A stretch of 64,000 bases of DNA, taken from contig CAJTYS010000009.1 in the NCBI GenBank assembly GCA_910583765.1, positions 1 through 64,000 on the forward strand, read 5' to 3'. Source of the stretch: an uncultured Eubacteriales bacterium (GTDB lineage Bacteria > Bacillota > Clostridia > Peptostreptococcales > Anaerovoracaceae). The stretch's first letter is position 1, and each line of letters starts with the position of its first letter. Made by a program: the position numbers and the translations under genes. This document shows, in pieces, positions 7,584-14,761 of the stretch. The notes under the pieces were generated by a model. That model was given only the letters and a program-made list of their open reading frames with translations, searched no databases and had not been told where the DNA came from.

Positions 7584-10121
7584 TCAGCATTTTTGTATGG
7601 CCTTGTTGATCACAGAATCCTGCATGGTCTCGCTCAAATCAACGAACCTGGCGGTATAGCCGCCGATGCGCACGAAAAGATCTTTGTGCTGCTCTGGATG
7701 CCGCTTGGCCTCTTTGAGCCGTTCCAAGCTGACCACATTGTACTGGACCGACTGGCCGCCTTCACTGATAAAGTTTCTGATCAAATCACCCCACTTGCTC
7801 AATTCCCTGTTGGTCATCAAGGAATTGAGGTCCATGCTCTGGGCAAAAGTGATGCCGTTGACCGTCCTTTGAGTATCAATGGCCTTTACAAAGGAGCGGT
7901 GGGTGGCCGTGGGCCCGATCTGCTCCGCGTATTGGGAAGGGGCAACTGTGTCTGACAGCATTTCATAAGCATGCCGTCCGTCAGGCGTGGCGCAGGTGTC
8001 CTCGCCCAGCACATGGTTCTGGGTCACGCTGAAAAATCCGCATACGTATTTGCCGCCCCGCATAGTGGGATGCGCTTCGTAGGCATCCATAAAGGTATCG
8101 GCGATGAATTTTCCCCAGCTGTCAGCCGTGTCGTTGTCCGTTCCGTATTTAGGCGCTTTCAGACAGGCGTTTCTCAGTACGTCCTGGGAATCCCAATCGC
8201 AGGCCAAGGCCTTTACCAGTTCTTCCAGACTACAGGTCTGATCTGTGAACACCACTTTTTCAATGGCCGCCATACAATCCGCCGCCGTGCCCAGTCCCGT
8301 GCCAATGGCGCCCACGTAGTTGTATTTACAGCCTCCACGATTCATGTCCGTTCCCGACTTCCTGGTGTTTGGGTGCATCAGGTTATGCATTGGCGTAGGC
8401 AGGAAGGTATAGAAAGCGTATTCGATCATATTGTTGATGACCACATTCATCTCCACTGCGTATTGAAATTGCTTTTCCACGGCTGCTTTAAAATCATCCA
8501 TGGTCTTGAAGGAATTCGGCTCGCCTGTTTTCGGGCCTGCCTGCTTGCCGTTTCTCGGATTTACGCCATTGTTCAAAGCCAGTTCAATAGGCTTCACCAG
8601 ATTGAAGTAGCCTGCGTTTTGGTGTCCATGAGCGTCTGCGCCAAGGGCCGTGTTCGGATCCGACTGGTTTTCCTGGCAGCCTACGTCCGCATAATTTCTC
8701 GCTTCTTTTAGCGTCATCCCCAGCTGCCCCATGAGGCTTGGTATGATGGCCTCATCATTGATGATTTGCGGCACGCCTCCGCTGGTCCGCAGCACTTCCA
8801 TAATGGATTTCAGGAAATCTTCGGGCGTGTCGTTATGTAAGCGCACGGAAATGATGGGATCGTTGAGATGAATGTGGGCATGACCTTCCAGAACCATATA
8901 GCTAAGCAAGTTGGTAGTGTCCTTTCCGTGTTCGTCCACCCCGCCGATGGTGATCTTGTCGTTGGTGTGCCATCCTGGAGTGGCTCGAGAACCCCGCCAG
9001 TCCACTAGCTGGTTGCGATAACAGAAGGTGACCATGAAGCATTCCAGCAGTTCTTGGGCTTCTTCCCTGGTCAATCCAGCTGCCATGTCTTTTTCCAAAA
9101 TCTCTTTCATATAGATGTCGAACCGTCCCAGGGAGTGGGAAACGCCTGCGTCCGTGAGCCAGGTCAGCATGTGCGCGAAGTGCAGGGACTGCATGGCTTC
9201 CCACCAGTTTTGGGCAGGCTTCGCAGGCACGTTCCTGCAGTTTTTCGCCATTTGCCGCAGTTCATTCTTTCGCTTCTCATCTTGCTCTTTATCTGCCATT
9301 TCATCTGCCAGCTCCGCGCATCTTTTGGCGTATGCCAGGATGCCCTCAATAACAATGAGCATGGCTTGGTAATGGTTCAGGCGTTCCAAATCACCGCAGC
9401 TGTCCATATGTTCCAGATGAATTTGATCCATTTCGCGCTCAATATCCCTTTGAAACTGAAGGAGGCCTTCATATACTACGCCTCGGTAGTCCTGGATGGT
9501 ATGGCACAGTCCGATCCTGGTCACAGGAAAGGAGGTCAAAGAATTTTCCCAGTAATCGATGGCTTGCGGCCTGTAATGCGCCAGTCCTTTTATGGTTCCC
9601 GCATGGAGGGTCCGCTCTTTCCAGTAAGGGATGATCTGGTCTTCCAGCAGCCGTTTGTCCGCTTCGTCCAAATGAAATTCAATAAACTGTCTCACGGGCA
9701 GGGAGTCCAGTTCCCGCATTTTCTTTCCCTCAATCTCCACTTGGTTTTCCAGCCAGGACGCATGAAATTCAGGTTCCACTTCGACTCCGTTTTTCTGAGA
9801 GCTGGGGTATCCCATCAGCAGTTGGTGCTCCGGTACATAGATTGGAATTTTTTCCAAAATGTGTTTGTATGCCATGGCCCGCCTGATCACCGGACATTCC
9901 CCTTCTGTTCTCTGGTATGACTCTGTGATCAGTTTTGCTCGATCAATGGAAATGACTCCCCGCTTTCCATAGTTGCCTTCTAATATTTCTGCCCTGAGAA
10001 GCTGGACCCGTTTTTCTCTGTCACTGTCTTCCTTTAACGCGAATTGTTCAAAAATGTCGCCGCCCCAGGGCACGCTTTCTCTTTCCCACCAGCAGCTTTG
10101 TTGTTTTATGTTGTTGTTCAT
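7584..10121 (-). CDS. glycyl radical enzyme (lyase/dehydratase/decarboxylase type)
   Basis: An 845-residue member of the pyruvate-formate-lyase/glycerol-dehydratase superfamily. The C-terminal radical loop RIGGYTARF gives Gly821 as the radical carrier. The active-site loop reads ADVGCQENQ, with Cys482 as the thiyl residue and Glu484 two residues on. This C-x-E spacing is the arrangement of eliminases and decarboxylases in the family (glycerol dehydratase, choline lyase, hydroxyproline dehydratase), not the CC pair of pyruvate formate-lyase. The Gln between them differs from the common GCVE. The activase gene lies 26 bases upstream in the same operon. Length is normal and the gene is intact. 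Superfamily is certain; reaction and substrate are not known. Confidence 0.95.
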   Translation of the reverse strand: MNNNIKQQSCWWERESVPWGGDIFEQFALKEDSDREKRVQLLRAEILEGNYGKRGVISIDRAKLITESYQRTEGECPVIRRAMAYKHILEKIPIYVPEHQLLMGYPSSQKNGVEVEPEFHASWLENQVEIEGKKMRELDSLPVRQFIEFHLDEADKRLLEDQIIPYWKERTLHAGTIKGLAHYRPQAIDYWENSLTSFPVTRIGLCHTIQDYRGVVYEGLLQFQRDIEREMDQIHLEHMDSCGDLERLNHYQAMLIVIEGILAYAKRCAELADEMADKEQDEKRKNELRQMAKNCRNVPAKPAQNWWEAMQSLHFAHMLTWLTDAGVSHSLGRFDIYMKEILEKDMAAGLTREEAQELLECFMVTFCYRNQLVDWRGSRATPGWHTNDKITIGGVDEHGKDTTNLLSYMVLEGHAHIHLNDPIISVRLHNDTPEDFLKSIMEVLRTSGGVPQIINDEAIIPSLMGQLGMTLKEARNYADVGCQENQSDPNTALGADAHGHQNAGYFNLVKPIELALNNGVNPRNGKQAGPKTGEPNSFKTMDDFKAAVEKQFQYAVEMNVVINNMIEYAFYTFLPTPMHNLMHPNTRKSGTDMNRGGCKYNYVGAIGTGLGTAADCMAAIEKVVFTDQTCSLEELVKALACDWDSQDVLRNACLKAPKYGTDNDTADSWGKFIADTFMDAYEAHPTMRGGKYVCGFFSVTQNHVLGEDTCATPDGRHAYEMLSDTVAPSQYAEQIGPTATHRSFVKAIDTQRTVNGITFAQSMDLNSLMTNRELSKWGDLIRNFISEGGQSVQYNVVSLERLKEAKRHPEQHKDLFVRIGGYTARFVDLSETMQDSVINKAIQKC

Positions 10122-10147
10122 GCATATTGCCCTCCTGTCTTGTTGTT

Positions 10148-11074
10148 TTAACCAATGTTTATGGTTATGTCTTTATGCTTTTCAAAGATATCGCGGTATT
10201 TTGCGATTTCCTGTTCCATGTTCTGTGAAAATTTTAAAGGCGCTAATCCTTTTAATGGATATTGCCTGAATAGTCGCTGGTATTTGACCTCACCCAGATT
10301 GTGGTAAGGCATAAAATTGATTTCTTTGATCCCTAACTCATGAGCCAGACCGCAGATCCCTTCTATTTCTTCAGCCATGAAATTGTGGTTCGGGATTAAG
10401 GGCACTCTGATGATCACGTTTTTGCCGCATGTTCTCAAATAGCGGATGTTCTGCTGAATCTGTCTGTTGGATACGCCGGTCAGACGCCAGTGCCTGCTGT
10501 CATCCATGCTTTTTATGTCATACAAAAAGGTGTCCACATGATCCTTGATCCTGATAAGATGGGATTCTGGCACATGGCCCGTGGTCTCAATGGCCGTGTT
10601 TATATTGCGGTCATAACATTCTTTTAACACCTCTTCACAAAAATCGATCCATACCAGCGGTTCTCCCCCTGACAGCGTGACCCCGCCGCCTGATGTTTTG
10701 AAGATTTTAGCATCCCGCTTGATCACTTCGAGCGCTTCTTTGGCGTTCATCCACTGTCCCACCGTGCGGAGCGCGTTGTGTCCACATGCTTCTGCGCACT
10801 TTCCGCAGTTTTGGCACTTTGTTTTGTTGATCCTATTTCCAGAGGTGCCCATGTCAATAGCCCCGTGCCCGCAGGCTGCTTGACACGCGCCGCACCCAGC
10901 GCATAGCTCCTTGTAAAATTCTGTTTCTTGATAAGTTTCCTGGGATTCTGGATTACAGCACCAAAGGCATTTCAAAGGACAGCCTTTGAGAAAGACCATG
11001 GTTCTGATTCCTGGTCCGTCATGCAGGGAATATCGCTGTATGTCAAAGACCATCGCTTTTTTCTTTTCATCCAT
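10148..11074 (-). CDS. glycyl radical enzyme activating protein (radical SAM)
   Basis: A 308-residue radical-SAM activase that would install the glycyl radical on the adjacent enzyme. The radical-SAM cysteine motif is CPLKCLWC (Cys32, Cys36, Cys39). It is followed, at about residues 57-105, by a two-cluster ferredoxin insert (CAGCGACQAAC and CQNCGKCAEAC), as in activases of dehydratase-type glycyl radical enzymes. A TSGGGVTLSGGEP motif for SAM binding follows. Start ATG has GAGGTGA upstream. It sits between the transporter and the glycyl radical enzyme. Confidence 0.94.
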   Translation of the reverse strand: MDEKKKAMVFDIQRYSLHDGPGIRTMVFLKGCPLKCLWCCNPESQETYQETEFYKELCAGCGACQAACGHGAIDMGTSGNRINKTKCQNCGKCAEACGHNALRTVGQWMNAKEALEVIKRDAKIFKTSGGGVTLSGGEPLVWIDFCEEVLKECYDRNINTAIETTGHVPESHLIRIKDHVDTFLYDIKSMDDSRHWRLTGVSNRQIQQNIRYLRTCGKNVIIRVPLIPNHNFMAEEIEGICGLAHELGIKEINFMPYHNLGEVKYQRLFRQYPLKGLAPLKFSQNMEQEIAKYRDIFEKHKDITINIG

Positions 11075-11096
11075 CTGTTCACCTCATATGTTTTGG

Positions 11097-11130
11097 GCTG
11101 GCGGCAGAACAGCTTGCTGCTGCCGCCAGC
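11097..11130. repeat. intercistronic GC-rich hairpin
   Basis: Arms GCTGGCGGCA (11097-11106) and TGCCGCCAGC (11121-11130) form a perfect 10-bp stem with a 14-base loop. It lies in the 116-base gap between the transporter and activase genes. No T-run follows on the minus strand, so it is more likely an mRNA processing or stabilising element than a full terminator. It could set unequal expression of the transporter and the enzymes. Confidence 0.6.
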
Positions 11131-11190
11131 AATGTGTCAATCAATGCTTTTTGGCAAAGTCAGCAGGAAACACCTGCGCTTTTCAGCTGT

Positions 11191-12837
11191 CTACTCCGCA
11201 GCCCCAGAACCCTCCTGGCCAGCCTCGGCCTGCGCCGCTTCATGCTCGGCCGCCGCTTGCCTGCCTCGCTCTGAATCCAGATCCATCTTGGATCCCCGCC
11301 CATACTCGATGCCTTTGTCCTCTTTGAACCAACGGATCAAAAATACCCAGATCAAAATACCGATCAGCATCACTGGCCAGCCTGTCAGATTGGCGACTGC
11401 CTCAAACAATCCCAGATCCGCGCCCAACAGGTCCATGATCAGCGGAATCGCTGCCAAGATCATGCACCATACAAATTTCATGGAAAATCCCGGTTCTTTG
11501 TCAAGCGATTCTCTTTTCATAGTGGACTGCGCCAGCACAACGGAAGTCCCATCCATGGCCGTGGCAATAAAGATCAGCATCATGATGCCAAAGGCCACCA
11601 CGCCCAGCACGTTTCCGAGCCCCATGTGCTGCACGATTTCAATGGCCGCCGCTGTGCTTCCTTCCTCGTTGTACGTGGTGATCACGTCCATTTTGCCGTT
11701 GACCTGGTTGTACATGGCCGTGCTGCCGTTAATGCCGAACATGACCCATACGCCCACTGGAATGCAAACCAGACAGGAAAGTATCATTTCTCTAAAAGTG
11801 CGGCCATAGGAAATAGCGATCATGAAGCCTGCCATCATTGCCACATAAGCCCAGCTGTAGCAGTAATAAAACAATGTCTCATTCTGTGCCACTCCAGATT
11901 CAAAGTGTGGATCCGCGTTCAGGGCCATGGTAAAGAAATGATCCACCATCACGCCAAAGGATTCGACCATGTTGTTGAGAATGTACAGGGTCGGTCCTAA
12001 AATCAATCCAGCAGCCAGAAAGATATAGAGGATCCACATATTGAGCTTCGTCAGGTTCTGGATCCCTTTGCTGATGCCCAAAGCCGCGCTGCCTGTGAAG
12101 ATGGCCGCTAGCACTACAATCATGACAATGTTGATCAAATTGGTGTTGGTCGCACCTGTCAGCGCGCATACGCACGCAGTCAGCTTTGGCACGCCAAATC
12201 CCAGTGTAGTCGTCATGCCGCCCAGCACAACAAAGATGAAAATAAAATTCAATACTTTTACGATCCATTCTGGGATTTTCCTCTTGGACATGGTAGCGAC
12301 CACGTCTCCCAGCCTTGCTGCGTTTTTCTTTCTCACATAAAAACAGTAACAGAATGGAATGGCAAGGAACAAGTTCAGGGAACACGTGGTAAGCCCCCAG
12401 TGAAAAAAGTTCCAAGGCGTTGCCCAGTAAAAAGCTTCAGCTGACATGGATTCGATCCCAAAGGCCGGTGCCTGGACCACGTCCACCCAATCGAGAAATG
12501 ACATGACCACTGTGGCGCTTCCAAAACCCGCGCACCACAGCATGGCCCAATAAGAATAAAAAGAATATTTGGGCTTTGCCAAAGGTCCGCCCATTCGGAT
12601 CTTACCGATGGGTGAAAACGCGATGATCAGCGCTGCCGCGATCATGACAAGGGGTATCACGAGAAACAGCCACGTCACGTTCTGCGCGAATCCACTAGCT
12701 ACGGAGCTGATGGCTCCCATGGCATTGGGATTCACCAGCAGCCATACTACGATAGCCACCACGATGGCCACAATCAGGTAAACCATCCACATGTCATAAT
12801 CTTTAAATTTTGCGTTTTTTGTTGTTTCTTTTTGCAT
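11191..12837 (-). CDS. BCCT family transporter
   Basis: A 548-residue transporter with about twelve membrane segments, assigned to the betaine/carnitine/choline transporter family. Supporting features are its length, the WNFFHWGL segment after TM4 and the ISYGRTFREM signature after TM8. The C-terminal 40 residues are charged and Ala/Glu-rich. In the TM8 stretch (residues 322-343), where betaine carriers have a tryptophan-rich box, this protein has FYYCYSWAY, so the aromatic cage is altered. It is first in the operon, after a sigma54 promoter, so it probably imports the pathway substrate. A quaternary amine or zwitterion is the family expectation, but the changed box leaves other substrates open. 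Confidence 0.85.
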   Translation of the reverse strand: MQKETTKNAKFKDYDMWMVYLIVAIVVAIVVWLLVNPNAMGAISSVASGFAQNVTWLFLVIPLVMIAAALIIAFSPIGKIRMGGPLAKPKYSFYSYWAMLWCAGFGSATVVMSFLDWVDVVQAPAFGIESMSAEAFYWATPWNFFHWGLTTCSLNLFLAIPFCYCFYVRKKNAARLGDVVATMSKRKIPEWIVKVLNFIFIFVVLGGMTTTLGFGVPKLTACVCALTGATNTNLINIVMIVVLAAIFTGSAALGISKGIQNLTKLNMWILYIFLAAGLILGPTLYILNNMVESFGVMVDHFFTMALNADPHFESGVAQNETLFYYCYSWAYVAMMAGFMIAISYGRTFREMILSCLVCIPVGVWVMFGINGSTAMYNQVNGKMDVITTYNEEGSTAAAIEIVQHMGLGNVLGVVAFGIMMLIFIATAMDGTSVVLAQSTMKRESLDKEPGFSMKFVWCMILAAIPLIMDLLGADLGLFEAVANLTGWPVMLIGILIWVFLIRWFKEDKGIEYGRGSKMDLDSERGRQAAAEHEAAQAEAGQEGSGAAE

Positions 12838-12869
12838 AACGAAACACCACCTTCCTAAAAATTCCGCTC

Positions 12870-12888
12870 ATATCGTCATGGACGATAT
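12870..12888. promoter_or_regulatory. perfect inverted repeat in the operon leader
   Basis: ATATCGTC (12870-12877) and GACGATAT (12881-12888) form an 8-bp perfect dyad with a 3-base centre. It lies in the leader of the transporter gene, downstream of the sigma54 promoter. It could be an operator or a small RNA hairpin; no regulator is identified. Confidence 0.35.
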
Positions 12889-12987
12889 TTTTTGCGTCAG
12901 AACAAGCATGCACAATAACGAGTTCGCTCTGCCTGACCCATGGACGAAGGCTTCATAGACAGTCTGGCAGGCTTTAACTAGATATAT

Positions 12988-13003
12988 TGCAATAATCTTG
13001 CCA
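12988..13003 (-). promoter_or_regulatory. sigma54 (-24/-12) promoter of the catabolic operon
   Basis: On the minus strand the sequence TGGCAAGATTATTGCA has the invariant GG and GC of sigma54 promoters at the exact spacing (TGGCAnG-N4-TTGCA). The start would fall near 12976, leaving a leader of about 140 bases before the transporter ATG at 12837. The adjacent gene on the same strand encodes a sigma54 activator, and a dyad enhancer candidate lies about 150 bases upstream. Confidence 0.85.
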
Positions 13004-13151
13004 AAAGGGGAGAAATTATGAGGCGGCTTTGAGCATCGCTTTCTCGGTCCCAGTGAAGGCCTGGTTTTTACACGAAAAAAAGACAGGTCCGTTTTTATCG
13101 TCGAATCTGTCTCTCGTCTTTTTCGATTCCCGTCAGCGCTGCGTGCGGCCA

Positions 13152-13208
13152 TTGGCTAAGGAGGCTAGCCAATTTTAGCATAGCTATTTTTAACTACCTA
13201 GCCAAAAT
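13152..13208. promoter_or_regulatory. candidate enhancer (UAS) for the sigma54 activator
   Basis: TTGGCTA (13152-13158) and TAGCCAA (13166-13172) form a perfect 7-bp dyad with a 7-base centre, and a further TAGCCAA half-site follows at 13199-13205. They lie about 150-200 bases upstream of the -24/-12 promoter, the usual place for activator binding, and just beyond the 3' end of the activator gene. Confidence 0.6.
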
Positions 13209-13211
13209 CAA

Positions 13212-14612
13212 CTATCCTTTACTGACATATTTTCTGATTTTTCTCGCTGCTGTGGTTTGTCCGATGTTCAATGCTTTGGCTACTTTTACAGAGGAACCAT
13301 ACTTCCTATAATAGCGATTGAAGATTTCCCGCTCATAAGTTTCCATGAGGCTGTTGTAATCTTCCTGCATATCAGGCTCCATGGCCAGCGCTTGCTGCTT
13401 TGCGCTGCCGGAGGGCTTTGCCCTGTCGATGAGGAAAAAGGGCAGCATGTGTTTTTTCAGTACATCCGAATCAGCTGTCAAGGCCATGCTGTGGATCACG
13501 TTTTCCAGTTCTCGGATGTTTCCCGGCCAGCCATATCTCATGAAGATGGTCAAAACCTCATCGCTAAGCACAAAATGACGGGAGTATTTTTTATTGAGGC
13601 CCTTTAAGATGTTCTGCGCTAGAGGCACGATATCTTCTGTCCGTTTGTCCAGGTCAGGGATCTCAAAGGAGGCCACGCTCAGTCTAAAAAACAGGTCTGC
13701 CCGAAACTTTCCTTCCTTGACTAGTTGTTCTAGATTTTTGTTGGTGGCAGCGATTACCCTGCAATTCACATCAATGGCCTGATTGCCGCCCACCCTCCTG
13801 ATCTTGCGTTCTTCCAGAAAATCCAGCAGTTTCACTTGCTGAGACATGGGCAGCTCTGAAATTTCATCTAACAGCAGCGTCCCATTTTCCGCGGCTTCCG
13901 CCAGACCTTTGCGTCCGCTTTTTTCCGCGCCCGTGAAGGCGCCTTTTTCGTATCCGTACAATTCAGACTCAAAGAGGTTTTCTGGAATAGCTCCACAGTT
14001 GAGATTGATGAACTGTCCTGGCAGCCCGCTCAAGGTGTGAATCCGTTTTGCCAGCGTGGTTTTGCCCGAACCCGTGCCCCCTGTAAGGAGCATGGTGATA
14101 TCATAGGCCGCGAGCTTTTTTATCTTTTCCAGCTCCAATTTGAATTTGGAATTCTGGGTGTTCAAGCCTTCCTGGAGCAATAGTTGTTCTTCTTTGTTTT
14201 CCTTGATTTCTTGTTCTTTGTCATTGAGCTGCGTCAGCAGGTCTTCGTACTTTCTGTGTATGTTCTGCTCGGATGTCACGTCCCTTGTGTAGGAAATGAT
14301 CTCTTTAATGTTACCTGATTCATCAAAAATAGGAAAGGCTTCGCCCACCACGTCATAATTTCCCCGCACCGCGGAAAGCGTGGTCACAGGCGCTTTTGTG
14401 GTGATCACTTGCGTGGCAAGGACTGGTTTGATGATCCCTTTCGCATCCAACTCATAGGCGGATCTGTTGATGATCTGAGATTTTTCCAAGCCCCATACTG
14501 AGAAAAAGTATTCTTCATCAATTTCTATGACAATGCCCTCCCCGTCTGTGATCAAAATACCGTTACACCCCATATATTTGAGGATTTGGATTTTTTCGTT
14601 CATGTTGTCCAT
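13212..14612 (-). CDS. sigma54-dependent transcriptional activator (PAS-AAA-Fis)
   Basis: A 466-residue enhancer-binding protein. Residues 15-115 form a PAS sensor domain, and 118-165 are a charged coiled coil. The AAA+ domain has Walker A GGTGSGKT (178-185), the sigma54-contact loop GAFTGA (224-229) and Walker B LLLDEI. The C-terminus has a Fis-type helix-turn-helix (NIGQTTAARKIRKY). It lies between two divergent transcription units that each carry a sigma54 promoter, so it very likely controls both, with the PAS domain sensing the substrate or an intermediate. Acetoin dehydrogenase operons are classically run by a sigma54 activator (AcoR), though AcoR has GAF-type sensing. Confidence 0.93.
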   Translation of the reverse strand: MDNMNEKIQILKYMGCNGILITDGEGIVIEIDEEYFFSVWGLEKSQIINRSAYELDAKGIIKPVLATQVITTKAPVTTLSAVRGNYDVVGEAFPIFDESGNIKEIISYTRDVTSEQNIHRKYEDLLTQLNDKEQEIKENKEEQLLLQEGLNTQNSKFKLELEKIKKLAAYDITMLLTGGTGSGKTTLAKRIHTLSGLPGQFINLNCGAIPENLFESELYGYEKGAFTGAEKSGRKGLAEAAENGTLLLDEISELPMSQQVKLLDFLEERKIRRVGGNQAIDVNCRVIAATNKNLEQLVKEGKFRADLFFRLSVASFEIPDLDKRTEDIVPLAQNILKGLNKKYSRHFVLSDEVLTIFMRYGWPGNIRELENVIHSMALTADSDVLKKHMLPFFLIDRAKPSGSAKQQALAMEPDMQEDYNSLMETYEREIFNRYYRKYGSSVKVAKALNIGQTTAARKIRKYVSKG

Positions 14613-14642
14613 TTCCGTTCTCCGTTCCTGTTATCAAACAAT

Positions 14643-14658
14643 TGGCACAAACATTGCA
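14643..14658 (+). promoter_or_regulatory. sigma54 (-24/-12) promoter of the AbgB-like gene
   Basis: TGGCACAAACATTGCA on the plus strand matches TGGCAC-N5-TTGCA with the required GG/GC spacing. It lies 104 bases before the AbgB-like start at 14762, in the gap after the divergent activator gene. It is the second sigma54 promoter of the locus. Confidence 0.85.
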
Positions 14659-14761
14659 TTTGAAATATGCAATAAGGGCTATATGCGCATCGATAATTCT
14701 ATTATAATTGAGGGATCATAGAAGCACAATTCATTTTTTAGCCCTAGGAAAGGAGTTCAAC

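Larger units (their letters stand above)
12838..13211. other. regulatory gap before the transporter gene
   Basis: These 374 bases carry the sigma54 promoter, the TTGGCTA/TAGCCAA dyad and the leader dyad described separately. A 94-codon open frame crossing them lies over the regulatory sites and is not a gene. Confidence 0.7.

Noticed and set aside
7584..10121. pyruvate formate-lyase assignment for the glycyl radical enzyme
   Set aside because: Pyruvate formate-lyase uses adjacent cysteines; this protein has a single Cys in a C-x-E loop and an activase with extra ferredoxin clusters.
12868..13152. 94-codon open frame before the transporter gene
   Set aside because: It spans the sigma54 promoter and leader dyad, and the product resembles no protein.
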